Assembly (NCBI GenBank): GCA_012934845.2
Contig: WNNJ02001121.1
Coordinates: 248,001 to 312,000, forward strand
DNA: 64,000 nt
Reading direction: 5' to 3'
Origin: Pomphorhynchus laevis
Lineage: Eukaryota; Acanthocephala; Palaeacanthocephala; Echinorhynchida; Pomphorhynchidae
The position numbers were made by a program, and so were the translations under genes. Shown piece after piece: positions 55,656-64,000 of the stretch. Below the pieces are notes generated by a model that saw nothing but the letters and a program-made list of their open reading frames with translations, did not search any database and was not told where the DNA came from. How positions within the stretch are numbered: the first letter of the stretch is position 1; the number at the start of each line of letters is the position of its first letter.

Positions 55656-56129
55656 TCATGCATAATTATCTGGCTTCTCTTCGTCATCTTTCTCGGCTTG
55701 TTCATCCACGTTCATCTTGTCTTCCTCCTTTTTCTCGGCCTCATCGGGTTCAGCCTCGTCATCAGACATCTCCCTTTCGCGCTCCTTCTGCATGACCAAC
55801 ATAATAGGGTACTGTATGGGCTGGGAGTGCTTCTTCACAATGTCCTTGATCTCGCGCTCTTCAAGGTACTCCTGCAGCTGGTGCTCCTTTAGCCAGAGTG
55901 TTATCTTTGTCCCGCGGCCCAGACGTTCATCCGTAGTGTCATGGCGCACCGTGAAGTTTCTGTCCGCACTCGACTCCTATCTGTACTCTTCGTCGTCATC
56001 ATGCTTGGGCACAACCGTGATCAAATATGCCGAGTAGAAGCATACTACAAACTGCCCAATCATGCTGATGTCGGCTCCGCTCTGTAGGGCCTCCATAATA
56101 GCCCGCGTACCACTGCGGACGCGGGCCAT
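55656..56129 (-). pseudogene. Hsp90: Hsp90 (Hsp83) N-domain fragment with one premature stop
   Basis: Read from ATG 56127-56129: [77 protein letters not shown] and [12 protein letters not shown], then an acidic linker ending EEKPDNYA. This matches the second half of the Hsp90 ATPase domain and the start of the charged linker. A TAG (55977-55979) stands where a Trp/Tyr-type residue precedes ESSA. The glycine-rich GQFGVGFYS motif has become GQFVVCFYS. No middle or C-terminal domain is present. No introns are visible in the segment. It is a relic, perhaps carried by retroposition, wedged between H3 and a PLE-N copy. Confidence 0.9.
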
Positions 56130-56154
56130 TATTAATGGATTTTTTCTTTTTTTT

Positions 56155-56580
56155 ATAATTTTACAATATATAAATCAACAAAATAATATTAAAAATTTAT
56201 TTAAACTATTAAGCGAAATTTTTTTATGGATAATAAACAATAAGCTTTGCATTAGAATAAGATACACCACATAATCAAATTTCATAAGAGGGAATACGTC
56301 ATTAGCGCGTATTTGGATTTCCTGCTATGTTGGGCCGATGAATAGTGTTTTAAACCTGATAACATAACAGTATCTCCTGATGACCACTAATCCTTATTCT
56401 GATACATCGTTTGTTATTTATTAGTCGATTCATAACAATGACTTTTTAAATTTCAACTTTAAATGTTAACCTTATTTAAATAAGAATTATATAAAATCTT
56501 ATTTAATTATTTATTATTTATCTTTATTTTTATTTGTATATCGTATAAAATACGTATACTTAGTTATCTGATCTGATTCG
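56155..56580 (+). mobile_element. PLE-N 3' region with diverged pseudoknot
   Basis: Starts at [16 protein letters not shown] coding sequence, then the ATGGATAATAAACAATAAGC segment, the pseudoknot region 56322-56391 and the 3' UTR to TCTGATCTGATT. P1 (CTGCTATGTT / AACATAACAG) and P2 (TAGTG 56343-56347 / CACTA 56385-56389) pair with bases different from other copies. A minus-strand scrap of the family terminus is at 56665-56700. The rest of 56581-56790 holds only short ATTCCAATACATACC repeats. Confidence 0.75.
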
Positions 56581-56789
56581 TGATTTTGGATGTCTGCGGG
56601 ATCATTCGTACGTTTTCAATAATCGATTGAGATCAATACGTGTACGTTCAACTGTAATTGATAGATCAGCCAACTGAGTCTACGTATTTTATACTATTTA
56701 TTATTATTATTATTCCAATACATACCAAATTTACTAAAATTACCAAAATTATTCCAATACATACCAAATTCCAATACATACCGAGTTTT

Positions 56790-57448
56790 GTGATTCTATT
56801 TCTTCTATATATGGAATTACGCCTAAATCCGCACCAACTCAATGTAAATGTAGGCAGATTAATACAGTTGCCCATGCTCTCTCATGCCCATTCGGTGGTC
56901 TTCCGTCGATGCGACACGATGCCGTGCGCGATTTTATTGCCTATCAGCTAACAGAAACATCGTATAACGTACAAGTCGAGCCGCTGCTTACACCAGTCCC
57001 GCCAAACTTTGACTTTAGAAACGGCTTAACGACAAAAAACCGTGATGCTAGGCTCGACATTGCATGCTCAAAGTTGTATGGTGATAGGAGTGAGCGAACT
57101 TTCTTCGACATTTGCGTGTTTAACGCTTTCGCTCAGTCCAACTCCTCCAAGACACCAGAGTCCTGCTATAAGTACCACCAACAGCGAAAGCGCAGTAAAT
57201 ATCTCGAAAGAATAACAGAGTTCGAGCGGGGGTCTCTTGTACCCGCCGTCTTCTCATTCTCAGGTGGAAGCGGTGAAAATGCCACACAACTTTTAAGACG
57301 GATCGCATCTAAATTGGCAAATAAGCGAGCAAGCAGATACCCTGACGAGCTTACAAAGCTTAGAACGCGTCTAGGCCTATTACTTGCAAAAATGACATCG
57401 CGATGCATCAGAGGAACGCGATCTGCAATCGGACGTCCAGAATTTTGA
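56790..57448 (+). mobile_element. RT element H2, C-terminal domain (5'-truncated)
   Basis: Reading from about 56812: YGITPKSAPTQCKCRQINT, VAHALSCPFGGLPSMRHDAV, RDFIAYQL, then DARLDIACSKLYGD, RTFFDICVFNAFAQSN and KRSKYLERITEFERGS, ending at 57448. The pattern C-x-C...HALSC-x-x-GG...RHDAVRDF, DARLDI, FFDICVF is the same as in H1 but better preserved. The frame 56909-57448 (179 codons) is uninterrupted. Only this domain remains, as expected for a 5'-truncated LINE-like insertion. Confidence 0.7.
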
Positions 57449-57608
57449 ACCCAAACTGAACTTAATTATCATTTACGGGCCCATTTGCGGGTAACCCAGA
57501 GATTGTAAAATAATAATAATAGATACATACCAAAGCCAAAAGGCTATTCAGGTAGAGTCCAAAAAAAATAAAAATAATAAAACAAAAGCAAATGGTCAGT
57601 CAACGTAG

Positions 57609-60593
57609 CTAATTAGGGTATTCCAGTGGTAGTGTTGAATGGCGGCATTGTTCATGTATCCATTTGTAGCATCGTGATTTGAACGTTCTCAAACTGGGGG
57701 CTGCAACGACTTCCTCAGGCAACGAATTTCACATGTTAATTCCTCTCCTTGAGAGTCTATACACTTTTGGTAATCTGCCAAATCTAAATTTATACAAGAC
57801 TCTGCTATGTCCCCGCAACTGATCTACCCGCCTAGTGATTACATCGGTGGGATAACCTACCACATCATTCGACATATGCCATATACATAGCATTTCCAAG
57901 GATATGAACCTCTCACGTACCGACAACATCCCAATACGACTTAGACGTACATAATAGTCAATACCACTTAAGCCAATACAGAGCCTCGATCCGCGCCTAA
58001 GAATAGACTCCAGGTCTAATAGTTCTTGCTTAGTGACAGGGAAACAATCCTGAATGCAGTACTCAAAGTGTGGCCTGACGATGGAGATGAATAACCTCTT
58101 AAACATGTGACAGCTTAACCTGAGGAATGCATTTTTTTACAATATAACGCCCTAGTAGCTTCACCTAGAAAGAAGTCGGTGTTCAACTTTGTTTTCAAGG
58201 ATCTATGGACAATAATCCCTAAATCCTTATGATGAGACACTTCCTTTAAGACCATATCTCCAATAAAGTACCTTAGAGTTTCAATAGGGCGACCTAGTTG
58301 CATGAGAACACATTTATCAACATTCAACCGTAGTCCGGTAGAATCGCACCACTTGATCAGGGAGTTTAGATCATTTTGTAACGATACTCGATCAGCAGGA
58401 CTTCTAATGATCGACCAAATCTTTAGATCGTCTGCAAACGCTAGATGAGAGCATGATAAGCGGAGTAGCAGATCATTAATGAAGATTATAAAGAGCAGTG
58501 GGCCAAGGACTGATCCCTGCGGTACGCCAGAATTAATATTTACCGAATAAGAAAACACGCCCCCCCACACAAACTCGGAAAGACCTATTCGATAGAAATT
58601 CCCTGACTCACTCACAAATATATGAATGAAGTCCATAGTGATACAGTAAAGACACTATGCTGTCGTGTGGTACCCTATCAAAAGCTTTCGAAAAATCAAG
58701 GAATACTGTATGAACCTGAAACCCAGCCCCCAGAGCATCAGCCCATTTTTCACGCGCAGTTAGTAGGTTAGTAAGGCATGAACGTCCGATCCTGAAACCA
58801 TGTTGAGATTCAACCAATATGTGATTACGATCCAAATGATCCCTGATTCTACTAGCAATGATTCTTTCTAAAAGTTTGCAGAATACGCTAGTTAAGCTAA
58901 TGGGCCGAAAGTCCGCGCAAAAGCTAGCAGGATGCTTTTTGGGAATAGGCACCACAATTGCACACTTCCAACTGTCAGGAATCTAAGATGTATCTAAGCT
59001 GTATCTGAAGAACATAGTTAAATCATTGCTCAGTTCGTTCGCTAGGGATTTGACGAGGAAGGGGGCAATATTGTCTGGTCCCGGAGATGTAAACGAATCG
59101 AGCTTCATTACCTCGTTCAACACCTCATCCACTCTGAGTGGACGAACACAACACCGATGAGCAACCGGAACATACTTCCAACTAAAGTCATGCAGTTTGT
59201 TAGAGGTCAAAGCCTGTACCAAGAAGCCATCAGCTAAATGTTAGGCGATTAGAGACGGATCGGTCAAAGTTTCAGTTGGCGTTTGGATTGAGCTAATTGT
59301 GGCGACAAGTGTTCTGTTGTTTCTTACATAAGACCAAAACCTCCTAGGATTCAAAGATGCATCCCTGGCGATACTATCTTCGTACGAATAGCGTTTCTGA
59401 AATTTTAGCCGATTGCATAAGTTCCGAGAGTCGATGTAGGCACGTTTTGAAGCAGAAGAACGCCTAAATTCGCGCCACAATTTGTTGCGGGATCTTATAG
59501 CATCAATAAGCTCTCTGTCGAACCAAGGAGGATGCCCATGCTTGAACTTGCAGGCACGCAGCGGAGCAAAGATATCAGAAATTCGCATCAATTCATCATG
59601 GAGCAGATCAAAGACTACAGGAACCTCCAAACAGAAGTGGATACGAAGACTATCACAGATACCTTTTGGGAAGCTTGCAGCTAGTTGACTAGCATCAACA
59701 CCTACCCAACAACGTTTTTTAAAATTAGAGTTTTGTGAGGCTCTGTTGAACAGCGACAGCCGCATAGAGAGTACACAGTGATCGCTATTGCCAATTGGTG
59801 CGTCATAACGAACACCTGAAACGTCACCCAAACACTTAGTAAAGACCAAATCGAGTATAGAAGGCGTCCCTGTCACACAAGTAGGTTCTTTAATATGTTG
59901 AACTAGTAGCATCTCAAGTAACAGAAAGTCTCTCAGTACTTTCCCAATTCCGTGAATTGATCGTGAATGACTATTTTTCCAGTCTATTTGGGGGATATTG
60001 AAGTCACCCAGGAGCAAAATCAGAGGATACGAAGATAAACTCAGCAAATGTGATTTAAGAGAGTCAAATCTTAATTCATAGGACGGAGAACGGTAAAGGA
60101 CGCAGAATCGGGATCGTTGACCATTTCCCAGTGTAAAAGCAAGACCTTCAAAGGAATAACCAATATCGTCGCGAAAAGCCGAGATTTTCGATACCAGGAG
60201 ACTATTTCGCACATAGGCGGCTACCCCACCTCCACGTTTACCACATGAGCGATCCGAACGTATTAGAAAATAGTTAGGGATGGCAACACAGTCATCCGAA
60301 ATGTCAGAATGTAGCCATGTTTCGGTTATACAAAATACATCAAAACGTTTCGAAGCAACTATGAATTTAATTTCTGAGAACTGAGCCAGGAGACTACGAA
60401 CATTTGAATAACCGACAAAAATGTTCGTATAATGGGAAAATTTGACACGCTCGGTGACACTATCGAAGTCTACTAGTTTTCCTACACACGAACCATAACT
60501 ACTAAAGAGGTCTGACTCTACAGAAGTAAGGGATGCCACCGGACAGTCGGACGCCACTTGACCACCCGAAAATTCCGGACACATAGGTTGCAC
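57609..60593 (-). CDS. LINE F1 ORF2: APE endonuclease and RT (interrupted)
   Basis: The intact first part (60593-59241, 450 aa) contains VGYSNVRSLLAQFSEIKFIV, ITETWLH, RGGGVAAYVRN, LILLLGDFNIPQIDW (60.0 kb), SILDLVFTK, IGNSDHCVLSMRL and PPWFDRELIDAIRSRNKLW. The RT has SFTSPGPDNIAPFLVKSL, CADFRPISLTSVFCKLLERI, HTVFLDFSKAFDRVPHDSIV (58.68 kb), GVPQGSVLGPLLFIIFIND (58.52 kb) and catalytic LAFADDLKIW (58.44 kb). The C-terminus is NSLPEEVVAAPSLRTFK. Stops are at 59241-59243, 58983-58985, 58608-58610 and 57727-57729. Frameshifts coincide with a C-run near 58565 and a T-run near 58133. Confidence 0.85.
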
Positions 60594-62014
60594 TCACCAC
60601 TTTCCAGCCGTCGATGCAGCTCGTTGAAAGCCTCGTGTCTTCTCAAACGATCTGCAGGAGATAAATCACGAAGTAAATGAAAATCAGAGCGCGATAATCT
60701 AAATGCATGCTTGAGTAGGAAGTCAACATGATCTTTTGAGTCTAGAACAACTTTTACAATTCTAGGTCTATCTGAAAGTTTCTTGCCTAGACGAAAAACT
60801 CTTCGAACTTTAAGACACTTCGCAACATCCACATCGCTCTGGAGAAAAATCTTAGAAAACACTGCGCGAAGATGCACAATATCGTCATCCAGTCTACTTT
60901 GGGGATTGTTACTGAGAGATTCTTCAACACCGCTCACGATAACGTTTAACTCTCTTCTGGAGTTAAATTGTCTAGAGCTGAATTGTTTAGGGCTAGCAGA
61001 CGGAACTAATGAAGAATGAGTCTCAGGGGCAATCGATGGCCGTCGATGATTTGGAGGAATCACTGCATGTTGTTTATTATTTGGAAGGCTAACTATTTGT
61101 CGTAGATTATCTATAGGCCTAACTATAATCTGACTAGCCTTTGCAAGATCCTTTACGCTCTCAATTAAGGGGGCTACTAGAGGAGCAACACATAAACTGC
61201 AGCGGGGATGCAGTTGCTGCGGGTAAGCACAAGGACGCTCACTACAATCGCTACCTAGAGGACAGTTTTGAGAACAATCACTGCCCGAGGAAGTGTTAAC
61301 AGGAGTTGACAAATCAACATTTGCATGCTTGAGGGCGGAACATTTGTTATCTACATCAAGACCGACGCTGCTCGAGTCCAATATATGGGGATGAACAATA
61401 GAATCCAAGACAGGAAGTTGTTTGAAGGAGTAATCCATCACATTAGTCTCATGCAATGCATCCCTAACGAAGCATTTGGTTAAATTGTTATTGAAGGGTA
61501 TGATTGAACGATCGTTCAGTTCTAACTTCGACTGCTGCGTGAGAGAATGATTGAGTATATGAATAGCATTATTGGTTCCTATCTCAGATGATTTTGGAGT
61601 GGCCGAAACATCATCAATCCCTGACGACGAGCTGCTTGACTTTCTGAACGCTTCTGAACTCCGTTCTGGTTCGTTAATACTATGATCTTCCCCATCGTTG
61701 TGACTGTTTGAATCTGCGTTATTCTTTAAAGCATTTATTGATACTTGCTCGTCACAATGGCCCTTGAACAACAAGGAGAGCAATTCGGAGGCACAGAACC
61801 CACAAACAAAATCCCTAGACAGTAGCGATTTCGTCAGACAGGATGGAACGTTGACAGCTGTCCATATGTCGCATCCAGATCTGCTGCAAGAGACCTCGCG
61901 TTGCTGATACCCAGAGGAGGGGCTTGCTAATTTTGGTACAGTCTGATTGCGAGTACCGTTAATCTGCTGACTTGCTAAGCATTTTTTAGTTTCTGTCTTC
62001 TTTGTTTTTGTCAT
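60518..62014 (-). CDS. LINE F1 ORF1: PHD-like zinc finger and C-terminal RNA-binding domain, intact
   Basis: 498 aa, uninterrupted. Residues about 41-85 carry CSRSGCDIWTAV...C...DFVCGFCASELL, a PHD-like finger also seen in B1 ORF1. A serine/asparagine-rich linker follows. The C-terminal third is RRELNVIVSGVEESLSNNPQ, CLKVRRVFRLGKKLSDRPRI, VKVVLDSKDHVDFLLKHAFR and ESGECNLCVRNFRVVKW, the RRM-plus-CTD module of CR1-type ORF1 proteins that binds element RNA. The start is the first Met, with a basic TKTKKTETKK beginning. The stop lies inside the ORF2 start. Confidence 0.85.
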   Translation of the reverse strand: MTKTKKTETKKCLASQQINGTRNQTVPKLASPSSGYQQREVSCSRSGCDIWTAVNVPSCLTKSLLSRDFVCGFCASELLSLLFKGHCDEQVSINALKNNADSNSHNDGEDHSINEPERSSEAFRKSSSSSSGIDDVSATPKSSEIGTNNAIHILNHSLTQQSKLELNDRSIIPFNNNLTKCFVRDALHETNVMDYSFKQLPVLDSIVHPHILDSSSVGLDVDNKCSALKHANVDLSTPVNTSSGSDCSQNCPLGSDCSERPCAYPQQLHPRCSLCVAPLVAPLIESVKDLAKASQIIVRPIDNLRQIVSLPNNKQHAVIPPNHRRPSIAPETHSSLVPSASPKQFSSRQFNSRRELNVIVSGVEESLSNNPQSRLDDDIVHLRAVFSKIFLQSDVDVAKCLKVRRVFRLGKKLSDRPRIVKVVLDSKDHVDFLLKHAFRLSRSDFHLLRDLSPADRLRRHEAFNELHRRLESGECNLCVRNFRVVKWRPTVRWHPLLL

Positions 62015-62040
62015 CGATTGTTGTGTAAACTCGCTTCGCT

Positions 62041-63227
62041 CGTTGTAATCGAATAATTGTGTGTTTAAGCTTGTGTGTTCGTTGGGATTGCTTGTAATTA
62101 GTTGTGTATTGTAAGTAGTAGCTTGTAAGTAGTAGTTGTATAGTCGATGTGAATTAATATATTATTATTAATCTCCTGATCCTTGTTTTGAAAGTTGGCG
62201 TCTTTGGAGTGAATTGTATGTTATTTTATTGTAAGTAGTTTATTAAGCAGCCAAGAAAGTTCAAATGTATGTTTATTAGAAACCGAAATTTTTTTAAGGT
62301 GAAATATTATTTATTTTATCTCAAACTTTTTTTAAGCGATTTATAAATTAAAAATTTATAAATTAAAAATAATGCTAAATAAAAAATAAATGATGAAATA
62401 AGGTATAAAGTACGTAGACTTTATAAACTCACTTAACATCTTGTGTCATCTCCTCAATCATCCTTTATTCTGTGATGTTGCTCAGGGATATTCTTTCATG
62501 ATATTTGAAGCTGATTATGACTGTATGGATTACCTCACTTATAGCGAGTAAAATTTACTTTTTGTTGATTGTATGCTATTTTTTATATTTTTCAGCGAAT
62601 TAGATGTGTCATACAACACATCGTTCTCTCATTTAAATCCAGTTCAGAAAATCTATCCAAATTTGATTATTTTGCATTATTTTTCTTAAATTTCTGTAAA
62701 TATGAAATATTTTTCATTTTTATCCTCTTGGATCTTTAAAAAATGCTTATAATCTCACAAGCTGCATACTCAGTTAGAAAAGAAGAAGGCATATTGGCAA
62801 TGTTCGTTGAAAACGAATAAAGAAACTAAGAAAATTGCTAAATATTACTTCTGATAGAAGTGGTATTTAATTTTGATCTTTTTAATATTTAGCGATTTGA
62901 ATGTCTTTAGTAATAAAGACATTTAGTGGTATTTAATAATATTTATTATATTATATTATAATATAATATAATATAATATTTAATATTATTTAATAATATT
63001 ATATAATATTATTTAGTGATATAAATATTTGACTTGCAATTAAGGAAAAACATACAAAATCCACATCCAAAATGCTTATAAAAAGTTCAAGAAAATTAAG
63101 ATTTTCTCTAAACATTGTAATGCAAACATTTGTGTTATTTTATATAAAGGAATTAAATTACCAAAACGATTCATCATAATGTATATCAAAAGTTTAATTT
63201 TCCAACCGACTCTATGAAGAAAATTTG
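62041..63227. other. AT-rich flank without gene; low-complexity TAATA tract
   Basis: 62041-62200 is probably the F1 5' UTR (TTGTAAGTAGTAG repeats). 62928-63022 is a TATTTAATAATATT / TATAATATAATA low-complexity tract. 63023-63227 is the likely 3' UTR of the host gene read on the minus strand. No reading frame or repeat family is recognised elsewhere. Confidence 0.5.
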
Positions 63228-63933
63228 TTAGAATGACGGATATGGTATTCCCATATATTGCATATGCTCTGGTGTTAAGGAAATCGGTTGTAGATTTATA
63301 ACATTTGGTTGATGAACGGGCATATTAGGAGGTGGGTATAAAGTCATTTGTCCAGTATGACTTCTTCCATATTGGTATCCTATTGGTGTCATATTTACAT
63401 GTTGTATTTGATTGTAGCCAGACGGTTCTTGGTGGGATGAAATATGGTGTTGAAGCTGATGATGCTGCGGAAAGTGATGATGTTGTTGCTGATATTGATT
63501 ATGCATTCCTTGAATGTTGTTGGGATACATGTTTTGCGGTGTCGGATATATTGAAGACGGTCCCTGTGATGATGGTCCTATTATATTGTTTTGATACTTG
63601 TCGCTGCAGTATTGTGGATGTCGATGTCCTTCTCCTTCGTGGTGATTTGAGTACACACTGTGAATATGAGAACGACCAGATTGGGCGGGAATATGAATAA
63701 CATCGAATGATTGAGATCTGGACAGGTGAACTGTTGGGTGGTTGGAATGCCTACTCGTAGATCGAGATATACTCCGGGAGTAATGTGAACATGGTCTCGA
63801 TCTATAATTTGATTGAGAACGATATTTGCTCTTGTCCCAATAATCATCATAGCGCGAAACACGGCTCTCCGATGAAGGATGAATGTATCCCCTATTGTAG
63901 TTACAATTTCCTCTTGAATCAACTTTGATAACC
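63228..63933 (-). CDS. Host gene, terminal coding exon: RS-like and His/Gln-rich C-terminus (partial)
   Basis: One frame stays open for 235 codons to a TAA at 63228-63230. It begins VIKVDSRGNCNYNRGYIHPS, has an Arg/Ser/Tyr-rich stretch (YDDYWDKSKYRSQSNYRSRP, SRSISRSTSRHSN), then a His/Gln/Pro-rich tail (QYQQQHHHFPQHHQLQHH) ending MQYMGIPYPSF. An acceptor AATTTAG precedes it and a donor AAG|GTAAAA lies upstream. This gives a 51-bp intron (63934-63984) with the frame open across it (IVRTR-VIKVD). It is unlike every transposon here. I do not recognise the gene; low-complexity RS and QH tracts would fit an RNA-associated or scaffold protein, but that is a guess. Confidence 0.6.
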
Positions 63934-64000
63934 CTAAATTACGAAAAAGCTTTATAAATATTTTCTCAAACTGTCAAATTTTACCTTGTTCGAACTATAG

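Larger units (their letters stand above)
57590..62040 (-). mobile_element. CR1-like LINE F1, nearly full length
   Basis: ORF1 (62014-60518) and ORF2 (60593-57609) overlap by 76 bases in different frames. The 3' UTR is very short. ORF1 is intact, and ORF2 has four in-frame stops and two homopolymer-linked frameshifts. It is the longest CR1-type copy of the window and a reference for F2, F3, J and the fragment at 15685. Confidence 0.85.

Noticed and set aside
63332-63922. Two other reading frames over the host exon (plus strand 63332-63700 and minus strand 63581-63922).
   Set aside because: They are shadows of the RS/QH-rich frame, with odd composition; the chosen frame is open for 235 codons to a natural stop and across a GT-AG intron.
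1-64000. LTR retroelements, Polintons or other capsid- or envelope-bearing elements.
   Set aside because: No LTR pairs, protease, integrase, capsid or envelope-like sequence were seen; all RTs are LINE-, H/K- or Penelope-type.
1-64000. tRNA, rRNA or snRNA genes and SINEs.
   Set aside because: No tRNA-like A/B box pair with a matching cloverleaf or other RNA gene was recognised by eye; a covariance-model scan would be needed to be sure.

Overview
The window looks like repeat-saturated nuclear DNA of a multicellular invertebrate. It is AT-rich, has no operons or bacterial signals, and almost every long reading frame is a piece of a retrotransposon. The best taxonomic hint is the RTE-type LINE at 51.2-53.8 kb, whose RT and C-terminal motifs read like those of nematode RTE elements. 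LINEs can move between lineages, so the phylum is left open. Only one piece of ordinary host gene is convincing, a terminal exon at the right edge on the minus strand. One host-gene relic is also present, an Hsp90 N-domain fragment at 55.7-56.1 kb.

I use these working names. A: APE-type LINE with zinc-knuckle ORF1 (A1 2.3-6.3 kb, A2 6.3-9.9 kb, A3 fragment at 28.7-29.4 kb). B: CR1/L2-like LINE with PHD-like ORF1 (nearly full length at 16.4-20.8 kb, plus seven truncated copies or tails). E: RTE-like LINE (two about 2.85-kb copies at 21.8-25.7 and 35.9-38.8 kb, two 3' fragments). F: CR1-like LINEs (F1 57.6-62.0 kb nearly whole, F3 41.3-44.5 kb, fragments elsewhere). D: nematode-type RTE. G and J: other LINE fragments. 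H and K: RT elements with a C-terminal Cys/His and nuclease-like domain (44.7-47.7, 49.7-50.9, 54.7-55.6, 56.8-57.4 kb). PLE-N: an AT-rich Penelope-like family, about twenty pieces across the window. Two duplicated fragments of a different, classical Penelope RT also occur. A short Tc1/mariner-like DNA transposon lies at 11.6-13.0 kb.

Layout: 0.3-10.8 kb is a PLE-N / E / Penelope / A1 / A2 / E / Penelope block whose two flanks are copies of each other. 11.6-16 kb holds the DNA transposon, a 290-bp tandem repeat and small fragments. 16.4-32 kb is a nest in which B copies sit inside E and PLE-N copies. 32-34 kb is nearly empty except for a foldback repeat. 34-62 kb is a chain of LINE and RT elements with the Hsp90 relic, and 63.2-64 kb is the host gene end.

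The most interesting signals are in non-coding parts. The 3' region of PLE-N carries two crossing helices (an H-type pseudoknot) preserved by compensatory changes in diverged copies. The DNA transposon has long terminal inverted repeats, each made of about twelve 22-bp units. LINE B starts with a 13-bp minisatellite and ends with a conserved hairpin and a T-run. The H/K elements form a diverse RT family with a Cys-rich N-terminus and an RHN-type C-terminal domain. All calls come from reading the sequence; no database search was run.
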